NCBI RefSeq assembly: GCF_003946555.1
Contig: NZ_RHOO01000017.1
Location: forward strand, 1 to 55,548
DNA length: 55,548 nucleotides
Reading direction: 5' to 3'
Source of the DNA: Companilactobacillus hulinensis
GTDB lineage: Bacteria > Bacillota > Bacilli > Lactobacillales > Lactobacillaceae
This document shows positions 8,365-16,242 of this stretch, piece after piece. The notes beneath the pieces are model-generated. The model searched no databases, had not been told where the DNA came from, and saw only the letters and a list, made by a program, of their open reading frames with translations. The position numbers and the translations under genes were made by a program. The first letter of the stretch is position 1, and each line of letters starts with the position of its first letter.

Positions 8365-9042
8365 ATGCCCAGATCTAAATTCAATCTTCTAGAAAAGCTC
8401 AATATAATTGAGAGATTTAATAGTTCAAGTAATTCAGGTAGATCATTTGCCAAGAAAAATGGTATATCTCCAAGGACTTTAAGACGGTGGCTCATGCTCT
8501 TTGAGCGCGACGGAGTCGACGGTCTAAAGGAAAAGCGTAAAAATAATATTTATCCTAAAGAACTAAAACTAAGAGTCATCCATGATTTTCTAGATGGAAA
8601 AGATACAATAGATGGTTTAACACGAAAATACAATCTTAGAAGTAATAGTCAAGTTCATGATTGGATATTCAAGTATAATAATGGAAAAACATTGACTGAA
8701 CATAACTCGTCAGGAAAGCGTAATTCCACTATGACAAGAAAGACAACTTTTGAGGAACGTATTGAAATCGTTGAATATATAGTTAAATATAACCATTCTT
8801 ATGCGAAAGCCGCCAAAATTTTTTCTGTATCGTATCAACAGGCACGTTCATGGGTTCTGAAATCTAAAAACGGTGGGTATGAGGCTTTGCTTGATGGCCG
8901 AGGCTATCGCAAAGCCAAAGAAAGTTTAACTGAATTAGATAAAGCTAATTTGCGAATCAAACAATTAGAATCAGAACTTAAGGACCAAAAAATAATCGAG
9001 GAATTCTCAAAAAAACTATGGGAAATTCAGCACAGGGGGTGA
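8365..9042 (+). CDS. IS3-family transposase OrfA
   Basis: This 225-residue DNA-binding subunit has repeated helix-turn-helix units (RSFAKKNGISPRTLRRW near 27-43; YAKAAKIFSVSYQQARSW further on). A leucine-rich coil near the C-terminus (LRIKQLESELKDQ) is typical of OrfA dimerisation. GGAGGG precedes the ATG. At 9009-9016 the run AAAAAAAC forms a slippery site, and OrfB lies in the -1 frame, so OrfAB would be made by programmed frameshifting. OrfA itself looks intact, although OrfB does not. Confidence 0.8.
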   Translation: MPRSKFNLLEKLNIIERFNSSSNSGRSFAKKNGISPRTLRRWLMLFERDGVDGLKEKRKNNIYPKELKLRVIHDFLDGKDTIDGLTRKYNLRSNSQVHDWIFKYNNGKTLTEHNSSGKRNSTMTRKTTFEERIEIVEYIVKYNHSYAKAAKIFSVSYQQARSWVLKSKNGGYEALLDGRGYRKAKESLTELDKANLRIKQLESELKDQKIIEEFSKKLWEIQHRG

Positions 9043-9810
9043 AACAACAACGTAGACTGGCTTACCGGGCAATAAAGGAAGTTAGTCAAAATAATCACGG
9101 TGCTATAACACTTCTACTAGGCATTGTCGGCGTTAGCCGACAGGCCTATAACAAGTATTGGAAACGTGAAGAAACTCCTAAGGAAACTAAGGATAAGTTA
9201 CTGAAGAAACGCATAATGTATTGGTATGAATTGAATACTAAAACTATTGGTGCTGGAGTCATACTGACTAATTTAAATATGGATACGAAGATTACATTAT
9301 CGAGAATTTTATGTAAAGAATCCTAATCAAGTATGGTTATCAGATTCCACAGAACTTTCTTATGGAATAAACGGTGAACATAAGGTACGTCTAAGAGGTG
9401 TATTGGACCTTTATGGACGATGCCTACTCTCTAGTCATTTAAGTCCAACTGGAACTACCGAGGCAGAGAAAACTGTATTTGAAAAGGCTTTTGAAATAGC
9501 TGGAGATGTCCATCCACTGGTCCATACGGACCGTGGATCAGCATACACATCTAAATCATTTAATAATTTTCTAAATGGCCATAAAGTAACCAGAAGTATG
9601 TCAAGACCGGGAACACCATACGACAACGCTCCAATGGAGCGTTGGTGGAGTGAATTTAAACTTCGTTGGATGAATCGTCATCCTGTACCTAAAACATACG
9701 AAGAACTTGTTAGACTAGTTGAAAGCGGAATTAATTATTTTAATTACACTAGCAGGTCAGATACGAGAAATGGCCATACCCCGGCGGAATTCCGGAATAT
9801 GGCCATCTAA
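9018..9810 (+). pseudogene. IS3-family transposase OrfB, frameshifted
   Basis: The first part (9018-9326) matches the OrfB N-terminus (ITLLLGIVGVSRQAYNKYW) and then stops. About 9305 the homology jumps to another frame, REFYVKNPNQVWLSDSTE, which carries the first catalytic aspartate. From 9403 it continues with HTDRGSAYTS (second Asp) and the SRPGTPYDNAPMERWW block with the catalytic Glu. The DDE residues are thus all encoded but split over two frames. The stretch before the junction is also shorter than usual, pointing to a deletion. This kills the element. Confidence 0.8.
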
Positions 9811-9846
9811 AAGATTATTCAATTTTATATTATTTCAAATGATAAC

Positions 9847-10259
9847 TTGACAGGTACTAGCGCACGTGATTACAGTCGTGAAAAGGTTGTTACTGGTCTT
9901 GGTTCGGATTACAATAATATTAAATTAACGGATAGCCAGAAATATACTAATTTGAAGATTAAAAGTGGTGACTGGGGAACGAAGATAAATGAGGATAAAC
10001 AATTGCCTCATATGGAATCTTCTCATGCCCCAGGTAAAAGAGCTACTTATTTGATAGTGAAGATCCACAAAAGTTATTAGATGACTATTCTGGTAAAGGT
10101 AAACTTGAGTTTACTAAGCATAGCGAATATAGTAATAAAGAAATGGTCGAGACTGATCATATTATTGGAATAGACTATAGCAGTGGTGAGGAAACTAACT
10201 GGATAAAGATTCATCATTCTAAGTCGAGAACACATATAGTCCCATTAAGACATGAATAG
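9847..10259 (+). pseudogene. C-terminal fragment of a phage minor capsid protein with a polymorphic toxin type 50 domain
   Basis: The first frame (to about 10045) encodes ARDYSREKVVTGLGSDYN... and SSHAPGKRATYL. The sequence then continues in another frame with DPQKLLDDYSGKGKLEF, followed by NKEMVETDHIIG and KIHHSKSRTHIVP, stopping at 10259. The pattern LL-x-x-Y-x-G-x-G-K-L ... K-I-H-x-S-K-x-x-T-H-I-V-P is that of the bacterial toxin 50 (Ntox50) domain. This domain often forms the C-terminus of phage head-morphogenesis proteins. A frameshift near 10040-10066 and loss of the N-terminus (IS side) make it a pseudogene. Confidence 0.65.
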
Positions 10260-10269
10260 GAGGGAAATT

Positions 10270-10482
10270 ATGAGTATAATTGACTATTTTGGTAAGGATG
10301 TAGTAGTAAAAACTGATGATGGTCAGGTTTTTATTGGACATGTTACTTCAATAGAGACTATTGCAGATTCGGATGATGGTGTTGCAAGTATTGATGTTGA
10401 TGGTACAAAACAATTTCCTAATGATTCTGTTAATTTAAGAGATGATGAAATTATAGATATTAAAGAGCAAACGTCTAATTAA
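10270..10482 (+). CDS. Small phage LSM-like protein
   Basis: This 70-residue protein starts at the ATG at 10270 behind a strong AGGAGG (10258-10263) that overlaps the previous stop. An upstream in-frame ATG at 10252 lacks such a site. The sequence (YFGKDVVVKTDDGQVFIGHV...) has the short beta-strand pattern of Sm/LSM-like folds. Similar small proteins occur between minor capsid and scaffold genes in lactic phages. The function is unknown; it is intact in an otherwise decayed region. Confidence 0.65.
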   Translation: MSIIDYFGKDVVVKTDDGQVFIGHVTSIETIADSDDGVASIDVDGTKQFPNDSVNLRDDEIIDIKEQTSN

Positions 10483-10592
10483 ATTGATTAGGCGTTTTTA
10501 TTTGTCCTGAGCATGACAAAAAAAGGCTTATTTTTTATGCAATCAATTAAGCAATGTCGTTACATCGTTAAAAAACGTAAAGGAGATTTAGC

Positions 10593-11171
10593 ATGAAAAG
10601 AGATTTCTTAAAAGACTTAGGTTTAGCAGATGATTCAATCGATAAGATCATGTCAGAGTATGGCAGGGATATTCAGGGGGTTAACTCCAAGCTCGCAAGT
10701 GCAGAAGAGCAGCGAGACAGTTTTAAGTCTCAAATAGATGACCGTGATAGTCAAATCAAAGAGTTAGGCAGCAAAGTTGGTAATAGTGATGGGATGAAGG
10801 AACAAATTGAAAGTCTCAAATCTACTATCAGCGATAACGATAAAAAGGCTGCTAGTGATTTGCTTCAGGTCAGACAAGATAATGCGGTTCAAAACTATCT
10901 TAAGGATGCCGGTGTTAGGGATGCTAAGGCAGTTATGCCATTCATCGATACTGATACAGTTAAATTTGACGCTGATAAATCTGAATTGACTGGATTACAG
11001 GAACAAGTTGATAACATCAAGGCTGATCATGATTACTTATTTCAACCCGATGATAAGAGTCAAAATAAACCAGCCATCAATGCAATCTCTGGCGGTAATC
11101 CTTCAGGAGCACCTGCACCTGATGATGAATTTGCTAAAGCACTGGGTCTACACAATATTAAGGAGGACTAA
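10593..11171 (+). CDS. Phage capsid scaffolding protein (GP20 family)
   Basis: This 192-residue protein begins MKRDFLKDLGLADDSIDKIM and then runs into a long coiled coil (SKLASAEEQRDSFKSQIDDRDSQIKEL). It ends in a proline- and glycine-rich tail with FAKALGL. This is the layout of the GP20 scaffold family, which guides procapsid assembly and is later lost. AAAGGAG precedes the start. It lies directly before the major capsid gene, as in intact siphoviruses. The frame is intact. Confidence 0.85.
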   Translation: MKRDFLKDLGLADDSIDKIMSEYGRDIQGVNSKLASAEEQRDSFKSQIDDRDSQIKELGSKVGNSDGMKEQIESLKSTISDNDKKAASDLLQVRQDNAVQNYLKDAGVRDAKAVMPFIDTDTVKFDADKSELTGLQEQVDNIKADHDYLFQPDDKSQNKPAINAISGGNPSGAPAPDDEFAKALGLHNIKED

Positions 11172-11175
11172 ATAA

Positions 11176-11627
11176 ATGGCTACATTTAACTACGCCGAGC
11201 AATACGGCGACCAACTAGATCAAAAGATTACTGAAGGACTTGTTACAGCTACCCTAGGCGTACCACAAGTAAATTGGTAACATTCAAGTTACGCAATATC
11301 AGCATTTCGGGATTGAAGAATCACACACGTACTAAAGGATATAATGAAGGTTCTGTTACAGATGATAAAGACACATACACAATGGGTCAAGATCGTGATA
11401 TTGAATTCTTCATCGATAGACAAGATGTGGATGAAACACATCAAGAATTAGCAATGGCTAATATTTCCACCTCATTCATTACTGAACACGTTCAACCAGA
11501 ATTGGATTCTTACAGATTTTCAAAGATGGTTAAAAATACCGCATTAATGGAACGCTTTCAACAGATACTTTTGAGATCACAATACTTGATTAGGAACACG
11601 TCATATTTTGCTAATACATATTTTTGA
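11176..11627 (+). pseudogene. Phage major capsid protein, broken
   Basis: An ATG at 11176 behind GGAGGAC starts MATFNYAEQYGDQLDQK, the usual start of this capsid family, but stops at 11278. Homology resumes in another frame with ISISGLKNHTRTKGYNEG, then DTYTMGQDRDIEFFIDRQDVDET and ELDSYRFSKM. After about 11545 the sequence no longer looks like capsid, so the C-terminal half is deleted and fused to other sequence before the stop. At least one frameshift and one deletion are needed. Typical family members are near 300 residues. Confidence 0.7.
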
Positions 11628-11630
11628 AAT

Positions 11631-12868
11631 ATGAACGGTCCAACCAATACGTCATCACTAAGTCTGGTTAAGCATAATTTTTATAAAAATACGTCATCAA
11701 ATATGTTACTTCTAAGAAATAGCGATACAAAAGAAGTTACCCTTTCTCCTGATGCCATTGATGTTATATCCGGGGCTACATATACTGTTCAGTTTGATGG
11801 TTTCAACAATTCTAATTTAGTGGATGCAGATTTATGGTTCATAGGACATGATTACGGGAATAAAACAAATACTAATTTTCTTATTGCTGAAAAATTTAAG
11901 TTAAGTAGTTTAAAATGTGATCATGTATCATATACATTTAAGATTCCGAATAATGTCGATGCTGGTAATTTAAGATTTGATAATAATGGATCTATTACTC
12001 AAGGGTTTGACGCCGATTTATATTTAACAAATATAAAGATGGCTCAAGAAAATAAGCCCGGTCCATATTCAAAATCACTATTAGACTTTACATTGGGTAC
12101 AGATACTTCTAAATGGCAGAAGCAAGAAATCTTTAAGAGTGGTTCTTGGTCCTATGCAACTTGTCCTAATGGAACAGACTTCGGAAACTTTTTGAAATCA
12201 GATACTGTTCCAGTAGGCTTTTCTATAATTAGAGATGAGAATTCGGGGCATATAGCTGACTGGAACATAATTAAAGAATCTAGTCAGTTTATTTATGGAA
12301 TGACTAGCAAATCAATTGCATCAGGGGTTGATTATGTTCAAGTGTACAATGGGACATTTTCAGGCTATCAATCGACTGGCAATGATATAAAAGTAACTGG
12401 TGCAGTAGTAAATGGAACAGATTCTCCAATCGTGAATAAGAAGCTTCAAATCAAGTTACCATCACCAGAGTCACTATCAAGAATGGTCCATCAACAGGAA
12501 TCGCAGGATGGAACAATAAAGGTCATATAATTGCAGGTTCCAATTCAGTACTTGTAAATGGCAGTTCGTGGAAGTCATTGACCGTTAAGAATATTAATGG
12601 GTTAGCCATGTATAGAATTACTACCGATGAGTACATTCCCAAGAGGTACACTGATTAAGCAAATATCGTTACAATTAATGGTGCTGGTGGAATCAGCTCG
12701 GTTAATCATGCCGGTGAAAAGGATATCGGTACTGAAACAAAATTTAAGGATTTATCTCGATGGAAGACAAGTGACAGGTTATATCACATTGCTGGGCGTG
12801 ATTATTTCAAGGTCGCAACCGATGAGTATATAGATGCTTTCTATACAATTGGCGGTGGAAACAAGTAA
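11631..12868 (+). pseudogene. Phage tail/baseplate structural protein, broken
   Basis: The first frame (299 residues to 12530) begins inside a carbohydrate-binding-like beta domain (GATYTVQFDGF, then NIKMAQENKPGPYSKS). Around 12430-12480 homology shifts frame and continues KNGPSTGIAGWNNKGHIIAG and SWKSLTVKNINGLAMYRI. An in-frame TAA at 12656-12658 interrupts it. The frame then runs on to AGRDYFKVATDEYI and a natural stop at 12866-12868. The two TDEYI units look like tandem SLAP-type wall-binding repeats. One frameshift plus one nonsense codon make it a pseudogene. Confidence 0.6.
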
Positions 12869-13182
12869 CTTAATAGGAAGGTATTTTTAAAACTGCACAT
12901 TTTTTGCACACTTTCTATAAATCATCATTATTTATGATTGAATTATGAAGCTATTTTGCTGAACTGGTATACCATATGTTTTTGTTCTGACGGGTCCATG
13001 ATATTAAGTTGCCATTCGAAATGCGTCAAATATTAAACAATATTGAGCTAGCAAAAAGCAAATTAAGTATTTTAGTATTTCATATTCTGATGGCTGTAAA
13101 GATTGATAAATAGGTATTTACAAATACTCTTGGTAAGAATATGCCTTTTGTAAACAATAGTATGTTGTTTTTTAACGATATA
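12869..13182. other. AT-rich non-coding phage end
   Basis: No credible gene is present in this 314-nt stretch. It holds two nearby TGCACA words (about 12893-12911), which might be arm-type recombination sites. A weak promoter-like pair is also visible (TTTACA 13117-13122, 17 nt, TATGCC). Nothing else stands out. Confidence 0.5.
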
Positions 13183-13300
13183 TGATATATTTAAAGTGAA
13201 AAATTTAATAAGTTGGTTTTCAGGGCAGGGTGAAATTCCCGACCGGCGGTATAGTCCGCGACCCAGCGTTGCTGGTTGACTTGGTTAGATTCCAAGACCG
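13183..13300 (+). repeat. 118-bp direct repeat, right copy (candidate attR)
   Basis: This is a perfect copy of 8074-8191. Here it runs on into the rest of the FMN aptamer and ribU, so the right junction regenerates a complete riboswitch. Confidence 0.9.
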
Positions 13301-13326
13301 ATAGTAAAGTCTAGATGAAAGAAAAC
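13216..13326 (+). ncRNA. FMN riboswitch (RFN element) controlling ribU
   Basis: A complete aptamer is present. The P1 strands GTTTTC (13216-13221) and GAAAAC (13321-13326) pair. The core has AGGGCAGGGTGAAATTCCC, CCGGCGGT and GTCCGCGACCC. The 3' part is AAGACCGATAGTAAAGTCTAGATG. FMN binding is expected to favour the downstream terminator and shut off riboflavin uptake. Confidence 0.95.
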
Positions 13327-13328
13327 AG

Positions 13329-13385
13329 AGAGGTCTGTTTGCGTATGCCCTATTTAGGTGTATTCAAATGGACCTCTTTTCTTTT
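13329..13385 (+). terminator. Riboswitch expression platform (terminator)
   Basis: AGAGGTC (13329-13335) pairs with GACCTCT (13371-13377), followed by TTTCTTTT. It lies between the aptamer and ribU, as expected for an FMN-controlled transcriptional off-switch. Confidence 0.7.
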
Positions 13386-13410
13386 GGAGATCAGCGGGAA
13401 GGTTGATTTT

Positions 13411-13962
13411 ATGGGAAGAAGTACGTACAAATTTCACGCAATGATAGGAGTAGCTATTTTTTCAGCGTTAGCTGCTATCATTATGTTTTTCGAGTTTCCA
13501 GTTTTGTTTTGGTTACCATTTTTGAAGGTGGATCTTAGTGATGTGGTAACTATAATTGGGACTTTTGCTTACGGTCCAATTGGAGGCAGTTTGATTGCTG
13601 TAATCAAAGCAGTTTGTCATTGGTTGATTACCGGATCAGGTGTCGCTGGAGTAATTGGCAATGGGGCAAATATTGTTGGGGGTATCTCATTGTTGCTACC
13701 ATTCAATTATTTTTGGCAAAAAGGCAATAAGCCTATGGCAGTAATCGCTGGAACTTTATCAATGACAGTTGTCATGTCTGTCTTGAATTACTTTGTTGTC
13801 ATGCCACTTTACATGAATGTAGTGGGGATGCAACTTAATATGAGCTTGGCAAAATATGTTGTTACAGCAGTTATTCCTTTTAATATTATTAAGGCTTTGA
13901 TAATTTCTGCAGGTGTATTTGTAGTTTATCCAAGACTTAAGGGTCACTTTTTTATAAAATAA
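13411..13962 (+). CDS. ribU: Riboflavin ECF transporter substrate-binding subunit RibU
   Basis: This 183-residue membrane protein has about six hydrophobic helices. It is the S component that binds riboflavin and docks on the shared EcfAA'T module encoded elsewhere. Motifs include FLKVDLSDVVTIIGTFAYGPIGG and the later LNYFVVMPLYM, both typical of RibU. I start it at the ATG at 13411, preceded by GGAAGG at 13397-13402; the longer frame from 13315 begins inside the riboswitch. It is controlled by the FMN riboswitch. No riboflavin biosynthesis genes except ribT are in the window. Confidence 0.93.
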   Translation: MGRSTYKFHAMIGVAIFSALAAIIMFFEFPVLFWLPFLKVDLSDVVTIIGTFAYGPIGGSLIAVIKAVCHWLITGSGVAGVIGNGANIVGGISLLLPFNYFWQKGNKPMAVIAGTLSMTVVMSVLNYFVVMPLYMNVVGMQLNMSLAKYVVTAVIPFNIIKALIISAGVFVVYPRLKGHFFIK

Positions 13963-14065
13963 TCGACAAACTGACATATTTAAGGTCATTTTATAAATCT
14001 TTAAAGAAAAATTTTAAACTTTTATGATATGCTTTAAGGGATAGAAATTAGGAGGTTGGTTTTTA

Positions 14066-15304
14066 ATGGCCGAGAATAACGAAAACAATACTTCTGGTGG
14101 TGTTCGCATCCCTCAAACGACTGACGGTATGCAAGGTTCCGTTAGTCCTGAAGATTTAAAAAAATATAATTTAGTTCCATCTGATGGTCAAGATATTCCT
14201 GTCAATAATAGTACAAATAACGTAGAGGAAACTCCTGGTGAAAATGGCTATTCTGAACCGCAACCAGTAGAACAACCTACTAGTACTCAAGATGACATTC
14301 AGGATACTCCTGAACCAGCTGATGACATTGATCAAAGTTATGATCATTTGCAAGCTAGCAAGAATGATGGAGATCATTTAAGTCAATCTGAGTCTACTGA
14401 ATCAAGTGATAATTCTAGTTCAGTTCCTCCAATCGCACCTGGTATCGTGAATAATAGTCAAAATGATTATTCACATCCAGCTGATGATACAACAAGTGAA
14501 CAATCACAAGTTGAACCAGATACTGAACCTCAAGAATCTCACAAACGGGTCGAAGATGATACTGAAGAAGAAAAGCCTTGGGAAAAGAGCTTTGATTCTG
14601 ATGAAGATGAAGATGGACATGTTTCACGTGCAGTAAGTAAGGGTAAGCAACGTGGTAATCATACATTGGTTGCTACATTGGTTATTGCATTAATAGTAAT
14701 AATGTTTATGCCTGTTATTATTCAAGCTGTTCGTGGAAGCGGCAGTGGTAGTGATTTGGATAGTGCTCAAACTGAGAAGTCTTCGGAGAGCAAAGATAAA
14801 GCCGCCGCTAAGAAGAAAGCTGCTGAAAAGAAGAGAAAAGCCGAAGCTGCAAAGAAAAAAGCCGCTGAGAAGAAAAAGGCTGATGAAGCTGCAGCTGCTG
14901 CTAAGAAGAAGGACGAAGCTGCTAAAAAGGCCGCTGCTGAAAAAGAAGCAAGTGAAGCAAAGGCAAATGCTGAAGCTAAGGAATCTTCTTCAAACAGTTC
15001 AACAACTAATGATTCTACTAATAGTAGTTCTGATAATGCTAATAGTTCACAATCACAAACAACAGATTCAAATGAAAATAACAGTTCTACAGGATCTTCA
15101 ACAACTGGCACAACTAATAATAGTAATTCTTCATCAACTACTGGTACTGACAACAGTAGTACAGCTTCATCGTATTATACTGTTAAAGCAGGAGATAACT
15201 GGTTCAGAATTGCCTATAATCACAATATGACTACAGCGCAATTACAGAACCTCAATGGTGGAGTTTCAACATTAACACCAGGTACACAACTAAGAGTTAA
15301 ATAA
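14066..15304 (+). CDS. LysM-domain membrane protein (YpbE-like)
   Basis: This 412-residue protein has a long acidic, disordered N-terminal region inside the cell. One membrane helix lies at about 199-220 (TLVATLVIALIVIMFM). An Ala/Lys-rich helical stalk (about 235-310), a Ser/Thr/Asn-rich linker and a C-terminal LysM domain (369-412, YYTVKAGDNWFRIAYNHNM) follow. There is no signal peptide, so it is a single-pass protein with the LysM domain outside, bound to peptidoglycan. Location just before cmk matches B. subtilis ypbE. AGGAGG precedes the ATG, and it has its own terminator. Confidence 0.82.
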   Translation: MAENNENNTSGGVRIPQTTDGMQGSVSPEDLKKYNLVPSDGQDIPVNNSTNNVEETPGENGYSEPQPVEQPTSTQDDIQDTPEPADDIDQSYDHLQASKNDGDHLSQSESTESSDNSSSVPPIAPGIVNNSQNDYSHPADDTTSEQSQVEPDTEPQESHKRVEDDTEEEKPWEKSFDSDEDEDGHVSRAVSKGKQRGNHTLVATLVIALIVIMFMPVIIQAVRGSGSGSDLDSAQTEKSSESKDKAAAKKKAAEKKRKAEAAKKKAAEKKKADEAAAAAKKKDEAAKKAAAEKEASEAKANAEAKESSSNSSTTNDSTNSSSDNANSSQSQTTDSNENNSSTGSSTTGTTNNSNSSSTTGTDNSSTASSYYTVKAGDNWFRIAYNHNMTTAQLQNLNGGVSTLTPGTQLRVK

Positions 15305-15318
15305 TATAATTTAAAGAA

Positions 15319-15354
15319 GGGTCTTAGACGATTATGTCCTAGACCCTTTTGTTA
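15319..15354 (+). terminator. Terminator after the LysM gene
   Basis: GGGTCTTAGAC and GTCCTAGACCC form an almost complete 11-bp stem, followed by CTTTTGTT. The structured element A begins directly after the T-run. Confidence 0.8.
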
Positions 15355-15355
15355 A

Positions 15356-15490
15356 GCAGAGAGTGAAGAAGGAGCGTTAAGACCTTGAGCATTACCTAGG
15401 CTAGTGATTGTACCAATGAAATTGGTACAATCACTAGGCGTAGTGAGCACAGAGGTCTGCTCCTTTGTAACTCGTTTAAGGCAGAGAGTG
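15356..15490 (+). ncRNA. Candidate structured RNA element A, upstream of cmk
   Basis: The element is bounded by two GCAGAGAGTG copies (15356-15365, 15481-15490). Nested pairings are GAGT/ACTC (15361-15364 with 15470-15473), AGGAGC/GCTCCT (15370-15375 with 15459-15464), GACCT/AGGTC (15381-15385 with 15453-15457) and a 16-bp hairpin (15401-15416 with 15422-15437). Element B at 18066 has the same plan with different bases in the stems, which is covariation. It ends 73 nt before the cmk start. I cannot match it to a known family; T-box, THF, FMN and PyrR motifs are absent. Confidence 0.65.
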
Positions 15491-15562
15491 GAAAAGGTTT
15501 GCTCTTTTATAGTTTATTTAAGAAGAGTAAAAAGCAAGGATTCAAAGGGAGAAGAAACAATT

Positions 15563-16222
15563 ATGCAAATAGCTATTGATGGACCAGCATCAGCGGGAAA
15601 AAGTACAATTGCCAAATTAATTGCAAAAAACTTGAATTTTGTCTATTGTGATACAGGTGCAATGTATCGTTCAGTTACATTGCTTGCAAAAAAGCACAAT
15701 GTAGATTATGGTGATAGTTCCAGTATTTTAAAATTAATGAGTGAACATAAAATTTATTTTATCAATAAAGATGACGGACAACACGTCATGCTTGATGATG
15801 AAGACATTTCTGATGCAATCAGAACTGAAGAGATTACTAATAATGTTTCTCAAGTTTCAGCCATTAAAGAAGTACGTGAAGAGTTAGTAGAAATGCAACG
15901 TAAAATGGCTGGGGACATCGATATTGTGATGGATGGTAGAGATATCGGAACAACTGTCCTTCCTGATGCTGATGTCAAAATATTCCTTATAGCTAGTGTT
16001 GCTGTTCGTGCAGAGCGTAGATATAAAGAAAATATTGGGCGTGGAATCAACACACCATTAGATGAACTAAAAGATGAGATTGCTGCGCGCGACTACAAGG
16101 ATTCACATCGCAAGATTTCACCATTGATGAAGGCTGATGATGCGATTGAAGTTGATTCCTCAAATATGAATATTGAACAAGTTGTTGATCGAATTACAGA
16201 AATTATAAATGAAAATAAATAG
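15563..16222 (+). CDS. cmk: Cytidylate kinase
   Basis: This 219-residue enzyme phosphorylates CMP and dCMP using ATP in pyrimidine nucleotide salvage. The P-loop is IDGPASAGKSTIAK near the N-terminus. DTGAMYR and MDGRDIGTTVLPDADVKIFL are family signatures. I start at the ATG at 15563 behind AAAGGGAGAAG; the longer frame from 15404 runs through structured element A. der follows after 20 nt. In many Firmicutes an S1-type gene (rpsA/ypfD) sits between cmk and der; it is missing here. Confidence 0.94.
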   Translation: MQIAIDGPASAGKSTIAKLIAKNLNFVYCDTGAMYRSVTLLAKKHNVDYGDSSSILKLMSEHKIYFINKDDGQHVMLDDEDISDAIRTEEITNNVSQVSAIKEVREELVEMQRKMAGDIDIVMDGRDIGTTVLPDADVKIFLIASVAVRAERRYKENIGRGINTPLDELKDEIAARDYKDSHRKISPLMKADDAIEVDSSNMNIEQVVDRITEIINENK

Positions 16223-16242
16223 AGATGTAGGGAGGTAGATTT

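Larger units (their letters stand above)
8311..9847 (+). mobile_element. IS3-family insertion sequence, inactivated
   Basis: Two open frames of IS3 (IS150-like) type are bounded by imperfect 22-bp inverted repeats at 8312-8333 and 9825-9846, which share GAAATAATATAA and most flanking positions. The second frame is broken, so the element should not transpose alone. I see no clear target duplication, and the exact ends are approximate. A separate 12-bp palindrome (8315-8326 with 8333-8344) overlaps the left repeat just before orfA. Confidence 0.75.
8192..13182 (+). mobile_element. Decayed prophage remnant between the two riboswitch copies
   Basis: About 5 kb lies between the 118-bp repeats. 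In order it holds an IS3-type element, a minor-capsid C-terminal fragment, an LSM-like phage protein, a scaffold protein, a broken major capsid gene and a broken tail gene. Order and strand match the morphogenesis part of a siphovirus. Integrase, lysogeny, replication, packaging and lysis genes are all absent, and several genes carry frameshifts or stops. It is not a functional phage. Confidence 0.8.

Noticed and set aside
11176-11277. A separate 34-residue peptide gene
   Set aside because: Its sequence is the normal start of the major capsid protein, so it is part of that broken gene.
14767-15153. 128-residue minus-strand frame rich in Leu/Val/Ser
   Set aside because: It is the antisense shadow of the low-complexity Ala/Lys and Ser/Thr regions of the LysM protein.
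14810-15160. Short repeats in the LysM gene as a DNA repeat array
   Set aside because: They come from low-complexity Ala/Lys and Ser/Asn codons, not from an exact repeated unit; no CRISPR-like spacing.
15356-15490. T-box leader before cmk
   Set aside because: AGAGAGTG recalls T-box 5' ends, but the antiterminator TGGNACCGCG and the specifier-loop landmarks are absent, and neither downstream gene is amino-acid related.
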